Origin: Bradyrhizobium campsiandrae | GTDB taxonomy: Bacteria > Pseudomonadota > Alphaproteobacteria > Rhizobiales > Xanthobacteraceae | Length of the DNA stretch: 64,000 bases | Reading direction: 5' to 3' | NCBI RefSeq assembly: GCF_014529705.1 | Contig: NZ_JAANIH010000013.1 | Span: 1 to 64,000, forward strand | In this document: in pieces, positions 17,299-28,219 of the stretch | Layout: every line of letters begins with the position of its first letter | Numbering within the stretch: the stretch's first letter is position 1 | Made by a program: the position numbers and the translations under genes | The notes under the pieces: model-generated | The model's input: only the letters and a program-made list of their open reading frames with translations | Databases searched by the model: none | Told to the model about the DNA's origin: nothing

Positions 17299-17933
17299 TC
17301 ATCGCCATCGACGGCCCCGCGGCCTCGGGCAAGGGGACACTCGGCAAGCGCCTCGCGCATCACTACGGTTATCGTCACCTCGATACCGGCGTGATCTATC
17401 GCGCGGTCGCCTACGCCCTGATGCAATCAGGCCATGATCTCCGGGACGAGGCGGCCGCGGTGCAGGCCGCGCTGGAGCTCGATCCCGAAAAGTTCGGCAA
17501 TCCCGCCCTGAAGACCCAGGAGGCCGGCGAGGGGGCCTCGATCGTCTCGGCTATCCCTAGGGTTCGCGAGGCGCTGGTCAATTTTCAGCGGCAATTCGCC
17601 GCCGATCCGCCCGGCGCGGTGCTCGATGGCCGGGATATCGGAACCGTGATCTGCCCCCACGCCGACGTGAAGATCTTCGTCGTGGCCGACCCCAGGGTCC
17701 GTGCCCGCCGTCGCACCATGGAAGCCAGGGCGCGGGGCGAAGAGGCAGACGAGGCGGCGGTGCTCGCCGACATCATCCGGCGCGACGAAAGGGACAAGAA
17801 CCGGCCGATTGCGCCTTTAAAACCGGCGGCGGATGCTTACTTGCTAGACAACTCCCAACTGGATATAGAAGGCGGCGTCCGGGCCGCCATCGACATTATC
17901 GAGGCCGTCCGAGCGGGCCGGTCGCGGGGTTAA
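17295..17933 (+). CDS. cmk: Cytidylate kinase
   Basis: A 212-residue kinase phosphorylating CMP/dCMP with ATP. P-loop GPAASGKGT at residues 7-15, [10 protein letters not shown] for the nucleotide, [20 protein letters not shown] in the core, and [13 protein letters not shown] in the lid. Coupled to aroA by an ATGA overlap; the aroA-cmk-rpsA order is conserved widely. Confidence 0.96.
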   Translation: MIIAIDGPAASGKGTLGKRLAHHYGYRHLDTGVIYRAVAYALMQSGHDLRDEAAAVQAALELDPEKFGNPALKTQEAGEGASIVSAIPRVREALVNFQRQFAADPPGAVLDGRDIGTVICPHADVKIFVVADPRVRARRRTMEARARGEEADEAAVLADIIRRDERDKNRPIAPLKPAADAYLLDNSQLDIEGGVRAAIDIIEAVRAGRSRG

Positions 17934-18203
17934 GCCGCAGCCGTCATTGGAGGAAGTGCCCGCTCCCGCTCTTTGAGGTCGATACTCTCGGTGCCTGTTT
18001 GGGGACCGATGCGATCCAGGCTCCGGACACAAGAATTTCCACGTATCGAACGCGCGGGCCTCTGCCGGCCCGCTTCCGCTGTTCCGCCTCTCCAGGCCGG
18101 AGCAGTGAGCGGTCGCTCGAAGGTCTTGCGGGCCTTCCGACACTGCGCGCGCGATACGCCCATGAACCCAACGGCCGGCAAGACATCCGCAACTGGAGAA
18201 CAA
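17934..18203 (+). other. Long leader of rpsA
   Basis: A 270-nt gap between cmk and rpsA with no open frame resembling a protein. It contains GC-rich dyads (such as GGGCC...GGCCC around 18056-18075) and an in-frame ATG at 18162 that would add 14 residues to S1 without a ribosome site. It may hold the rpsA promoter and an autoregulatory leader; I recognise no known RNA family. Confidence 0.35.
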
Positions 18204-19910
18204 ATGGCTTCGACTTCCGCTGATACCTATAGCCCGTCGCGCGACGATTTCGCCGCGATGCTCGACGAGTCCTTCGCAGGTGGCAATCTGCAGGAGAGCT
18301 CGGTCGTCAAGGGCAAGGTGGTTGCAATTGAAAAGGACATGGCCGTCATCGACGTCGGCCTGAAGACCGAAGGCCGCGTTGCGCTGCGCGAATTTTCCGG
18401 CCCCGGCCGTGACAGCGAAATCAAGGTTGGCGACGAGGTGGAAGTGTTCCTCGATCGCATCGAAAACGCCCTCGGCGAAGCCGTGCTGTCGCGCGACAAG
18501 GCGCGCCGCGAAGAGAGCTGGGGCAAGCTCGAGAAGGCGTTCCAGAACAACGAGAAGGTCACGGGCGTCATCTTCAACCAGGTCAAGGGCGGCTTCACCG
18601 TCGACCTCGACGGCGCCGTTGCCTTCCTGCCGCGTTCGCAGGTCGACATCCGTCCGATCCGCGACGTCGCGCCGCTGATGAACAACGCGCAGCCGTTCCA
18701 GATCCTCAAGATGGACCGCCGCCGCGGCAACATCGTCGTCTCCCGCCGCACGGTTCTCGAAGAGACCCGCGCCGAGCAGCGTCAGGAGCTGGTGCAGAAC
18801 CTCGAAGAGGGTCAGGTGATCGACGGCGTGGTCAAGAACATCACCGATTACGGTGCGTTCGTTGACCTCGGCGGCATCGACGGCCTGCTGCATGTCACCG
18901 ACATCGCGTGGCGTCGCGTCAACCACCCGACCGAGGTGCTCTCGATCGGCCAGACCGTGAAGGTCAAGATCATCAAGATCAACCACGAGACGCACCGCAT
19001 CTCGCTGGGCATGAAGCAGCTGCTGGACGATCCGTGGCAGGGCATCGAAGCCAAGTACCCGCTGGGTGCCCGCTTCACCGGCCGCGTCACCAACATCACC
19101 GACTACGGTGCGTTCGTCGAGCTCGAGCCGGGCATCGAAGGCCTGATCCACGTCTCCGAGATGTCGTGGACCAAGAAGAACATGCACCCCGGCAAGATCG
19201 TGTCGACCTCGCAGGAAGTCGACGTGCAGGTGCTGGAAGTCGATTCCGTCAAGCGCCGCATCTCGCTCGGCCTCAAGCAGACCATGCGCAACCCCTGGGA
19301 GGTCTTCGTCGAAGGTCACCCGACCGGTTCGGTGGTCGAGGGCGAAGTCAAGAACAAGACCGAGTTCGGTCTGTTCCTGGGCCTCGAGGGCGATGTCGAC
19401 GGCATGGTCCACCTCTCCGACCTCGACTGGAAGCTTCCGGGCGAGCAGGTGATCGACAACTACAAGAAGGGCGACATGGTGAAGGCCGTGGTGCTCGATG
19501 TGGACGTCGAGAAGGAGCGTATCTCGCTCGGCATCAAGCAGCTCGAAGGCGACCCCTTCGCCGAGCCGGGCGATGTCAAGAAGGGCGCGGTCGTGACCTG
19601 CGAAGTGCTCGAAGTGAAGGAAAGCGGCATCGAGGTGAAGATCACCGGGACCGACTTCTCGACCTTCATCAAGCGCTCGGAGCTCGCGCGTGACCGCAAC
19701 GACCAGCGCGCCGAACGCTTCGCCGTCGGCGAGAAGGTCGATGCCCGCGTGATCCAGTTCGACAAGAAGGCCCGCAAGGTCCAGGTGTCGATCAAGGCGC
19801 TCGAAGTCGCTGAAGAGAAGGAAGCCATCGCGCAGTACGGCTCCTCGGATTCGGGTGCGACGCTCGGCGACATCCTGGGCACCGCGCTCAAGAACCGCGA
19901 CAGCAAGTAA
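18204..19910 (+). CDS. rpsA: 30S ribosomal protein S1
   Basis: A 568-residue S1 with six S1/OB repeats. Repeat signatures such as GAFVDLGGIDGLLHVTDIAW, GAFVELEPGIEGLIHVSEMS and GLFLGLEGDVDGMVHLSDLD are evident. It binds mRNA to the 30S subunit during initiation. Start chosen at the ATG with GGAG 7 nt before it. Confidence 0.97.
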   Translation: MASTSADTYSPSRDDFAAMLDESFAGGNLQESSVVKGKVVAIEKDMAVIDVGLKTEGRVALREFSGPGRDSEIKVGDEVEVFLDRIENALGEAVLSRDKARREESWGKLEKAFQNNEKVTGVIFNQVKGGFTVDLDGAVAFLPRSQVDIRPIRDVAPLMNNAQPFQILKMDRRRGNIVVSRRTVLEETRAEQRQELVQNLEEGQVIDGVVKNITDYGAFVDLGGIDGLLHVTDIAWRRVNHPTEVLSIGQTVKVKIIKINHETHRISLGMKQLLDDPWQGIEAKYPLGARFTGRVTNITDYGAFVELEPGIEGLIHVSEMSWTKKNMHPGKIVSTSQEVDVQVLEVDSVKRRISLGLKQTMRNPWEVFVEGHPTGSVVEGEVKNKTEFGLFLGLEGDVDGMVHLSDLDWKLPGEQVIDNYKKGDMVKAVVLDVDVEKERISLGIKQLEGDPFAEPGDVKKGAVVTCEVLEVKESGIEVKITGTDFSTFIKRSELARDRNDQRAERFAVGEKVDARVIQFDKKARKVQVSIKALEVAEEKEAIAQYGSSDSGATLGDILGTALKNRDSK

Positions 19911-19940
19911 GCGAAACCAACGTTTCGCTGACACATCGAA

Positions 19941-19966
19941 GCCCCGGCTCCGGCCGGGGCTTTTTT
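19941..19966 (+). terminator. Intrinsic terminator of rpsA
   Basis: GCCCCGGC, tccg, GCCGGGGC followed by TTTTTT, 30 bp after the rpsA stop. Confidence 0.93.
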
Positions 19967-20124
19967 GTTGGGACGACAGCGAAGGCATGGTGACGTCTCA
20001 GGCTCTCATCGGCCCACCAGCCTTGTTTTCTTCAAATTGCGCCGCAATTGATGTATCCAGACAAGCCGATGGTCGCCTCGTGACCGGGCACAACGCCAGC
20101 GGCCTTTCATTTGGAGATATTTCG

Positions 20125-21105
20125 ATGTCGCTCGATTCGGACATCATCGTCGATCGCCGCAGGATTCGCCGCAAGCTGACGTTCTGGCGCGTCGTCGCCG
20201 CGCTAATCGCGATCGCCGCGATCGCGGTCTTTGCGATGATCGCAACGCCGGGGGCGCGCGGCACGTTTGCCACGGCCGGTTCGATTGCGCGGGTGCAGAT
20301 CGATGGCCTGATCCGCAGCGATGCCGACCGCACGCGGGCGCTGGAGCGGCTGGAGAATTCGCAGGCTGCCGCCGTCATCGTTCACGTCAATTCGCCCGGC
20401 GGCACCACTGCCGGCTCCGAGCAGCTCTATGATTCCTTGATGCGCCTGAAGGCGAAGAAGCCGCTGGTCGTGGTGGTCGAAGGGCTTGCGGCCTCCGGCG
20501 GCTACATCACCGCGATTGCCAGCGACCACATCATCGCCCAGCAGAGCTCGCTGGTCGGCTCGATCGGTGTCCTGTTCCAGTTTCCCAACGTCTCCGAGCT
20601 CCTCAAGACCATCGGCGTCAAGGTCGAGGAGGTGAAGTCCACGCCACTGAAGGCCGCGCCGAACGGTTTCGAGCCGACCAGCCCGGAGGCGCGGGCCGCG
20701 CTGGATGCGCTGGTCAAGGATTCCTATGCCTGGTTCAAGGATCTGGTGAAGCAGCGCCGTGGCATGGATGACACGCAGCTCGAAAAAGTCGTCGACGGCC
20801 GTGTCTTCACCGGCCGCCAGGCGATCGATCTCAAGCTGATCGATCAGCTCGGCGACGAGAAAACCGCGGTGACCTGGCTCGAGGAGCAGAAGGGCGTCAA
20901 GAAGGGTCTTTCGGTACGCGATTACAAGCTCGAGCCGCGCTTTGGCGATTTGCCGTTCCTCAAGACGGCTGCCGCGGTGACGCTGGAAGCGCTTGGATTC
21001 GGCTCGATTGCCCATCAAATCGCGCAAACCGGCATGGTGCAGGCGGTGGATCGCGCCGGGCTGGATGGAATGCTGGCCTTGTGGCAGCCGGCCGCGTCGA
21101 ATTGA
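20125..21105 (+). CDS. sppA: Signal peptide peptidase SppA (short form)
   Basis: A 326-residue inner-membrane serine protease degrading cleaved signal peptides. One transmembrane helix at about residues 19-40. The Ser/Lys dyad is probably Ser124 (GLAASGGYITA) and Lys176 (STPLKAAP); the 52-residue spacing equals that of B. subtilis SppA. VDGRVFTGRQAIDLKLID is the family C-terminal motif. Start set by TGGAG 9 nt upstream. It has its own promoter region since rpsA ends with a strong terminator. Confidence 0.93.
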   Translation: MSLDSDIIVDRRRIRRKLTFWRVVAALIAIAAIAVFAMIATPGARGTFATAGSIARVQIDGLIRSDADRTRALERLENSQAAAVIVHVNSPGGTTAGSEQLYDSLMRLKAKKPLVVVVEGLAASGGYITAIASDHIIAQQSSLVGSIGVLFQFPNVSELLKTIGVKVEEVKSTPLKAAPNGFEPTSPEARAALDALVKDSYAWFKDLVKQRRGMDDTQLEKVVDGRVFTGRQAIDLKLIDQLGDEKTAVTWLEEQKGVKKGLSVRDYKLEPRFGDLPFLKTAAAVTLEALGFGSIAHQIAQTGMVQAVDRAGLDGMLALWQPAASN

Positions 21106-21189
21106 CCGGAACAGCCGGAACAACGCGAGTTCCGGACCTTTTTCGCGTCTGGCGAGTGGCGGTGCAGCCTGCTTTTTCGGCATTTGTCA

Positions 21190-21248
21190 CGCATTTTCAC
21201 GACGCTCGACCTTCATTTAGCGTCTTGACAGATCAACGCATTTTCACG
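21190..21248 (+). promoter_or_regulatory. ihfB promoter region with a 12-bp direct repeat
   Basis: CGCATTTTCACG occurs at 21190-21201 and again at 21237-21248. Between them TTGACA (21224-21229) could be a -35 element; the -10 is poor. The repeats may be a regulator site. Confidence 0.4.
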
Positions 21249-21286
21249 GAAATGGTCATCCGCACGCTTCCGGGTCCTATCTCTCG

Positions 21287-21592
21287 ATGATCAAATCCGA
21301 ACTTGTTCAGCGTATCGCCGAGCACAACCCGCATCTGTACCAGCGGGATGTCGAGAACATTGTGAATGCGATTCTCGAAGAGATCGTAGCGGCCCTCGCG
21401 CGCGGTGACCGCGTCGAGCTGCGCGGCTTCGGTGCGTTCTCGGTGAAGCATCGCCCCGCGCGCGCCGGCCGCAATCCGCGCACCGGCGCCCATGTCCCCG
21501 TCGACCAGAAGAGCGTTCCGTTCTTCAAGACCGGCAAGGAAATGCGCGAGCGGCTCAACCGCGACCATCCGGATCCGGGCGCGCCGGACTGA
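21287..21592 (+). CDS. ihfB: Integration host factor subunit beta
   Basis: A 101-residue DNA-bending protein of the HU/IHF family, partner of Ihf[19 protein letters not shown], then the DNA-binding arm [21 protein letters not shown] with the intercalating Pro, and [15 protein letters not shown] rather than HU by its N-terminus and arm sequence. Confidence 0.95.
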   Translation: MIKSELVQRIAEHNPHLYQRDVENIVNAILEEIVAALARGDRVELRGFGAFSVKHRPARAGRNPRTGAHVPVDQKSVPFFKTGKEMRERLNRDHPDPGAPD

Positions 21593-21613
21593 AGCGCGAC
21601 AAGATCGCGCTTC
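21591..21613 (+). terminator. Hairpin at the ihfB stop
   Basis: GAAGCGCGA, caaga, TCGCGCTTC: a perfect 9-bp stem overlapping the last stop base, followed by a T-rich stretch. Confidence 0.55.
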
Positions 21614-21627
21614 AGGTTATTGTTTGA

Positions 21628-21671
21628 GCATGATCTTTTCGGAAAACCGCTGCACACTTTTCCGGATCATG
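21628..21671. repeat. Palindromic GCATGATC...GATCATG repeat
   Basis: GCATGATC, then tTTTCGGAAAACCGC, ending CTTTTCCGGATCATG. This 44-bp palindromic element is, from general knowledge, one of the most abundant intergenic repeats of Bradyrhizobium and Rhodopseudomonas genomes. Confidence 0.75.
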
Positions 21672-21748
21672 TTTTAAGTCTGTCGTCCGGGTTTTACCTG
21701 ATGGCCGCATGATGCGGCGGCAAGCTGGATTCAAGACGAGCGATCGCG

Positions 21749-22141
21749 ATGCGAAAGTTCCTGACCGCGCTGATCGTGATTCCGCTGGGCCTCATCCTGG
21801 TGACCTTCGCGGTGGCCAACCGGCATTTCGTCACCGTCTCGTTCGATCCTTTCATGGCGGCCGATCCGGCCCTGTCGGTCACGCTGCCGCTGTTCCTACT
21901 GCTGATCCTTGTGGCGGCCCTGGGCGTCATCGCCGGTGGCTGCGCCGTCTGGTTCGGCCAGCGGCACTGGCGGCGCGCCGCACGCCGGCATGAGGCAGAT
22001 GCCCGCGCCGCGCGGGTCGAATTGGCCGATCTGCGGGCCCAGACGGCCCCGGTAAAGCCCGAGCCCCAGCGCCTTCCCGTCCCGGCAGGGATGGGTCTTT
22101 ACGGGCCTATCGGGCGAGACAAGCAGCGCGCGACGTTGTAG
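21749..22141 (+). CDS. lapA: LapA domain (DUF1049) membrane protein
   Basis: A 130-residue protein with two hydrophobic helices (about residues 4-23 and 44-68) separated by a short loop with FVTVSFDPF, then a cytoplasmic charged tail. This is the lipopolysaccharide assembly protein A layout; in E. coli LapA/LapB tune LpxC levels. No LapB homolog is in the window. It lies between ihfB and trpF as in other Rhizobiales. Confidence 0.82.
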   Translation: MRKFLTALIVIPLGLILVTFAVANRHFVTVSFDPFMAADPALSVTLPLFLLLILVAALGVIAGGCAVWFGQRHWRRAARRHEADARAARVELADLRAQTAPVKPEPQRLPVPAGMGLYGPIGRDKQRATL

Positions 22142-22205
22142 AAGCGGCCCGACCGAAAAGCCCGTTTCCCGGCCGCCACTTGCGGCCTCCACCCGCTTTG
22201 AGACC

Positions 22206-22861
22206 ATGTCCCTGCTCGTCAAGATCTGCGGCCTGTCCACGCGCGAGACGCTTCAAACGGCGCTCGATGCGGGCGCCGACATGGTGGGATTCGTGTTCTT
22301 CCCGCCCTCGCCGCGGCATGTCTCGCTGGAGACGGGACGCGATCTCGGCCGGCAGGTGAAAAAGCGCGCGCTGAAAGTGGCGCTGACCGTCGATGCCGAC
22401 GATGCCACGCTCGACAACATCATGGACGCGCTGTCGCCCGACATCCTCCAGCTCCACGGCCAGGAGAGCGTGGCGCGCGTGCGCGACATCAAGCAGAAGT
22501 TCGGCCGCCCGGTGATGAAGGCGGTGCCGGTCGCGAGCGCTGGTGATCTCGCCGTGCTGCCCGGCTATGCCGCGGTCGCCGACCGCATCCTGTTCGACGC
22601 ACGTGCGCCGAAGGATGCGACCCGTCCGGGCGGCCTGGGCACGCCGTTCGACTGGCACCTGCTGGAAAACCTGGCGCTCGATCTGCCGTATATGGTTTCG
22701 GGCGGCCTCCAACCTCAAAACCTCGCCGAGGCCGTTCGCATCACCCGCGCCGGCGGCGTCGACATCTCCTCCGGCGTCGAGAGCGCTCCGGGGGTGAAAG
22801 ACCCCGAGCTGATCAAGGCCTTCATTCGCGCCGCGCGCGCCACTCGAGAGTTGAGCGTTCG

Positions 22862-22865
<4 letters not shown>
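22206..22865 (+). CDS. trpF: Phosphoribosylanthranilate isomerase
   Basis: A 219-residue TIM barrel catalysing the Amadori rearrangement in tryptophan synthesis. [10 protein letters not shown] holds the catalytic Cys7-type residue near the N-terminus; LLFDARAP-like ILFDARAPK and [19 protein letters not shown] mark the later phosphate-binding loops. Coupled to trpB by an ATGA overlap. Confidence 0.95.
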
Positions 22866-24075
<1,210 letters not shown>

Positions 24076-24079
<4 letters not shown>

Positions 24080-24912
24080 CCACCCGTATCGACACCCGTT
24101 TCGCCGAGCTGAAGAAGCAGGGCCGCTCGGCCTTCGTCACCTATGTGATGGCCGGCGATCCTGATCCCGCGACGTCGCTCGAGATCGTCAAGGCGCTGCC
24201 CAAGGCGGGCTCGGATGTGATCGAGCTCGGCATTCCCTTCACCGATCCGATGGCGGATGGTCCTTCGATCCAGGCGGCAGGTCTGCGCGCGCTGAAGGCT
24301 GGCATGACCTTGAAGAAGACGCTGGACGTCGTGCGTGACTTCCGCAAGGACGACAACGCGACGCCGCTGGTGCTGATGGGCTACTACAATCCGATCTATA
24401 TCTACGGCGTCGACAAATTTCTGGCTGACGCCAAGTCATCAGGCGTCGATGGCCTGATTGTCGTCGATCTGCCGCCGGAGGAAGACGACGAGCTCTGCAT
24501 TCCCGCGTTGAAGGCGGGCCTGAACTTCATTCGCCTGGCGACCCCGACCACCGACGACAAGCGTCTGCCGGCCGTGCTCACCAACACATCAGGGTTCGTC
24601 TACTACGTTTCCATCGCCGGCATCACCGGTGCAGCAGCCGCGGACGCCAATGTCGTCGGTGAAGCTGTCGCGCGCATCAAGCGGCACACCGGTCTGCCGA
24701 TCTGCGTCGGCTTCGGCATCCGCACCCCGGAGGCGGCGCGCGCCATTGCCGAGAAGGCCGATGGTTCGGTGGTCGGCACCGCCCTGGTCGACGCGCTCAA
24801 GAACAGCCTCGATGCCGAGGGGCGCGCGACCGCCAAAACCGTTAACGCCGTGGCCGAACTGACGGCAGCCCTGGCTCAGGGCGTCAGGGCCGCCAAACAA
24901 GCGGCCGGATAG
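24076..24912 (+). CDS. trpA: Tryptophan synthase alpha chain
   Basis: A 278-residue TIM barrel splitting indole-3-glycerol phosphate. GTG start in a GTGA overlap with trp[18 protein letters not shown] contains the catalytic Glu and Asp in PFxDPx[11 protein letters not shown] is the phosphate loop. Confidence 0.97.
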
Positions 24913-25000
24913 GCCATAATTCGCGCTATGTTTCATGCGCTTTGGCGCACGGACATGGCGGCTTGCCGGGCAACGGCCCGGCCGCCATATATCCCTTCAG

Positions 25001-25021
25001 GCGATCCCCAGGGGGGATCGC
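25001..25021 (+). other. Hairpin between trpA and accD
   Basis: GCGATCCCC and GGGGATCGC with a 3-nt loop, 15 bp before the accD start and just upstream of its GGAG. No U-tract. It may attenuate transcription or mask the ribosome site; a nearly identical stem lies at 15306-15330. Confidence 0.4.
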
Positions 25022-25036
25022 ACATCGGAGTAAACC

Positions 25037-25978
25037 ATGAACTGGCTTACCAATGTGGTCCGGCCGAAGATCCGCAACATGCTGCGGCGGGAGACGCCGG
25101 AGAATTTGTGGATCAAGTGCCCGGATTCCGGACAGCTCGTGTTCTACAAGGACGTCGAGGCCAACCAGTTCGTCATCCCCGGCTCGAACTACCACATGCG
25201 CATGGGCGCGGTGGCGCGGCTGAAGTCGATCTTCGACAACGAGACCTGGTTCGACGTCGCTCTGCCCGAGGTCACGCCCGATCCGCTCAAGTTCCGCGAC
25301 GAGAAGAAATACGTCGATCGCATCAAGGATGCGCGGGCCCGCACCAATCTGAATGACGCGATCAAGGTCGGCTACGGCAAGCTCGAAGGCGCCGGCGTCG
25401 TCGTCGCCGTGCAGGATTTCGATTTCATGGGCGGCTCGCTGGGCATGGCGGCGGGCGAAGCCATCGTGCGCGGTCTCGAGCTCGCGGTCGAGAAGAAGTC
25501 GCCCTTCATCGTGTTCGCCGCATCGGGCGGCGCGCGCATGCAGGAAGGCATTTTGTCGCTGATGCAGATGCCGCGCACCACCGTCGCCGTGCAGATGCTG
25601 CGCGAAGCCAAGCAGCCCTACATCGTCGTGCTGACCAACCCGACCACCGGCGGCGTCACCGCGTCATACGCGATGCTCGGCGACGTGCAGATCGCCGAGC
25701 CCGGCGCGCTGATCGGCTTTGCCGGTGCGCGCGTGATCGAGCAGACCATTCGCGAGAAACTGCCGGAAGGTTTTCAGCGCGCCGAATATCTGAAAGAGCA
25801 CGGCATGGTCGACATGGTCGTGCATCGCCATGAGCTGCGTCCGACGCTGGCACGGCTGTGCCGCCTGTTGACCCGGGCGCCGGCGCTCGACGCGGCCTCG
25901 AAATCGGTTCAGCCGGTGACCACCCCGGCGCAGATCGTCTCGGCCGCCGAGACGGCGCCGGCCGCGCCCCACGCGTGA
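25037..25978 (+). CDS. accD: Acetyl-CoA carboxylase carboxyltransferase subunit beta
   Basis: A 313-residue subunit transferring CO2 from carboxybiotin to acetyl-CoA with Acc[16 protein letters not shown] and SGGARMQEG are the crotonase-fold acyl-CoA motifs. The N-terminus aligns with the zinc ribbon of E. coli AccD but keeps just one of its four Cys ([10 protein letters not shown]; the CPKC pair is replaced by IPGS). The stop overlaps the GTG of folC. Confidence 0.95.
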   Translation: MNWLTNVVRPKIRNMLRRETPENLWIKCPDSGQLVFYKDVEANQFVIPGSNYHMRMGAVARLKSIFDNETWFDVALPEVTPDPLKFRDEKKYVDRIKDARARTNLNDAIKVGYGKLEGAGVVVAVQDFDFMGGSLGMAAGEAIVRGLELAVEKKSPFIVFAASGGARMQEGILSLMQMPRTTVAVQMLREAKQPYIVVLTNPTTGGVTASYAMLGDVQIAEPGALIGFAGARVIEQTIREKLPEGFQRAEYLKEHGMVDMVVHRHELRPTLARLCRLLTRAPALDAASKSVQPVTTPAQIVSAAETAPAAPHA

Positions 25979-27318
25979 ACGCGCACGCTGACAGCGCAAA
26001 GTCGCCGCTCGATGCATTGATCGGGCGGCTGTCGGCCCTGCATCAGAAGCGCATCGATCTCGGACTCGAGCGGATGCATCGCCTGCTCGAGCGGCTTGGC
26101 CACCCCGAACGCAAACTGCCGCCGGTGATCCACGTCGCCGGCACCAACGGCAAGGGCTCGACGGTCGCCTATCTGCGCGCGACGCTGGAGGCGGCTGGCC
26201 TGCGCGTTCATGCCTACACCTCGCCCTATCTCGTCCGCGTCAACGAATGTTTTCGCCTTGGCCGCGTCGGTGGCGGCATGCTCGTCTCCGACGACGCGTT
26301 GCGCGCCGCGCTTGAAGAGGTCGAGCGGGTCAATGCCGGCGAGCCTGCAACTGTCTTCGAGCTGAAGACAGCGGCCGCGTTCCTGTTGTTCGCGCAAAAT
26401 CCTGCCGACGCCGTGCTGCTGGAGGTCGGCCTCGGCGGCCGGCTCGATTCGACCAATGTGGTCGATCAGCCCGCGGCCTGCGTCATTACGCCCGTCAGCA
26501 TGGACCACATGGACTTCCTCGGCGACACGCTGGCGTCGATCGCGGGCGAGAAGGCGGCGATCATCAAGCGCGGCGTGCCCGTGGTGTGCGCCGAGCAGAC
26601 ACCGGACGCGATGGCCGTGATCGAGGCGCAGGCGCGGCAGATGCGCGCGCCGCTGTTTGCGGCGAACGAAAGCTGGCACGTCAATGTCGAGCGCGGCCGC
26701 CTCGTCTATTCCGACGAGCGCGGCCTGATGGATCTGGCCGCGCCGCGCCTGTTCGGCCGCCATCAGTTCGACAATGCCGGCCTTGCGATTGCGACACTGC
26801 GTGCGATTCCGGCCTTCAAGGTCAACCAGGCGGCCTTCGAGGCCGGCATCGTCGGCGCCGAATGGCCGGCGCGGATGCAGCGGCTCACCTCGGGCGAATT
26901 GCTGTCCTGGGGGCCGCAGGGCTCGGAGATCTGGCTCGACGGCGGGCACAACGCCGAAGGCGGCCGCGTTGCAGCCGCCGCGCTCGGCGATCTCGAGGAG
27001 CGGGTTTCGCGGCCGCTTGTGGTGATCGCCGGCATGATGGCCAACAAGGATGCAAAGGCGTTTCTCGCCAACTTCGCCGGCCTCACCCGCCACATCATCG
27101 CGGTGCCGATTCCGGACACTGAGAACGCGATGCCGGTCGACCGTCTGGCGGATGCCGTGCGCAGTCTCGGCATGCGTGTCGAGATCGCGCCCGGCATCGA
27201 GGCCGCGCTGCGCGCATTGTCGAAGCTCGCCTACGAAGTGCCGCCGCGCATCCTGATCACAGGCTCGCTGTACCTCGCCGGCCACGTGCTCGGCCTCAAC
27301 GGCACGCCTCCTGCATGA
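25975..27318 (+). CDS. folC: Bifunctional folylpolyglutamate / dihydrofolate synthase
   Basis: A 447-residue Mur-ligase-like enzyme adding glutamate to folates. P-loop [15 protein letters not shown] at about residues 51-65, [24 protein letters not shown] and the C-terminal [11 protein letters not shown] start in a GTGA overlap with accD. Last gene of the trpFBA-accD-folC cluster. Confidence 0.95.
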   Translation: MNAHADSAKSPLDALIGRLSALHQKRIDLGLERMHRLLERLGHPERKLPPVIHVAGTNGKGSTVAYLRATLEAAGLRVHAYTSPYLVRVNECFRLGRVGGGMLVSDDALRAALEEVERVNAGEPATVFELKTAAAFLLFAQNPADAVLLEVGLGGRLDSTNVVDQPAACVITPVSMDHMDFLGDTLASIAGEKAAIIKRGVPVVCAEQTPDAMAVIEAQARQMRAPLFAANESWHVNVERGRLVYSDERGLMDLAAPRLFGRHQFDNAGLAIATLRAIPAFKVNQAAFEAGIVGAEWPARMQRLTSGELLSWGPQGSEIWLDGGHNAEGGRVAAAALGDLEERVSRPLVVIAGMMANKDAKAFLANFAGLTRHIIAVPIPDTENAMPVDRLADAVRSLGMRVEIAPGIEAALRALSKLAYEVPPRILITGSLYLAGHVLGLNGTPPA

Positions 27319-27326
27319 GGGTTGCG

Positions 27327-27360
27327 TAGCCCGGAAGGAGCGAAGCGCAGATCCGGGACC
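27327..27360. repeat. Intergenic GTAGCCCGGA..GATCCGGGA repeat
   Basis: A diverged relative of the 32-bp inverted repeat at 29344-29428. The remainder of the 130-bp gap up to 27448 shows no gene. Confidence 0.5.
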
Positions 27361-27448
27361 CAGAATGCCGCAACGTGGGCCCCGGCTCGGCAGCGCACCA
27401 TTGACGTGCTGCGCCGCGTCCGGGGCACGAGAGTGACGAGAGATCCCG

Positions 27449-28189
27449 ATGCGCTTTGCCGCGATTGCCGACGTCCACGGAAACTATCTCGCGCTGGAGG
27501 CGGTGCTATCAGACATCCGCGCGCTTGGGATCTCCGACATCGTCAGCCTCGGCGACATGCTGAGCGGGCCGCTCGATGCTGTCAGGACCATCGAGATCTT
27601 GATGCCGCTCGATGCCGTGCACGTGCTCGGCAACCACGACCGCTATCTGCTTGATCGCCCGCCGGAGAAGATGGGTTCGTGGGATCGCCCTGCATATGAC
27701 GCGCTCAATGCAGCGCAGCTTGATTGGCTGCGCGCACAGCCGATGACGCGCGTGTTTCGCGATCAGGTCTTCCTCTGTCACGCCACGCCCGAGAATGACG
27801 AGATCTATTGGCTCGACACCTTGCATCCCGACGGCACCGTCGCGCTGTCGCCGCTCGATCGCATCGAGCAGTTCGCGCAAGGCATCACGCAGTCGCTGAT
27901 CCTCTGCGCCCACACCCATCTCGCCCGCGCCGTGCGGCTTCGCGACGACAGGCTGATCGTCAATCCCGGCAGTGTGGGGAGCCCCGGCTATCGCGACGTG
28001 CATCCGTTCCCGCATGTCGTCGAAGCCGGCACGCCGCATGCGCGCTATGCGATCCTCGAATTCGTTGACGGTGCCTGGCGGGTGACGTTCCGCCACATCG
28101 CCTACGATCATGAGGCGATGGCCACACTCGCCCGCCACAACAACCAGCCGGAGCTGGCGAACGCGCTGGCGACGGGGTGGATCGGTTGA
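27449..28189 (+). CDS. Metallophosphoesterase family protein
   Basis: A 246-residue calcineurin-like phosphoesterase with all the metal motifs: ADVHGN (7-12), GDML, GNHDR, CHATPE, AHTH and NPGSVG. Related to YfcE/MJ0936-type phosphodiesterases; its substrate cannot be told. It lies downstream of folC with its own start region and is convergent with the ligase gene. Confidence 0.88.
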   Translation: MRFAAIADVHGNYLALEAVLSDIRALGISDIVSLGDMLSGPLDAVRTIEILMPLDAVHVLGNHDRYLLDRPPEKMGSWDRPAYDALNAAQLDWLRAQPMTRVFRDQVFLCHATPENDEIYWLDTLHPDGTVALSPLDRIEQFAQGITQSLILCAHTHLARAVRLRDDRLIVNPGSVGSPGYRDVHPFPHVVEAGTPHARYAILEFVDGAWRVTFRHIAYDHEAMATLARHNNQPELANALATGWIG

Positions 28190-28219
28190 CGTGCTCGTGT
28201 CCGGGGCACGAGCCGAATA

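Noticed and set aside
22142..22205. Trp leader peptide or attenuator before trpF
   Set aside because: The 64-bp gap from lapA has no Trp-rich short frame and no competing hairpins that I can see.
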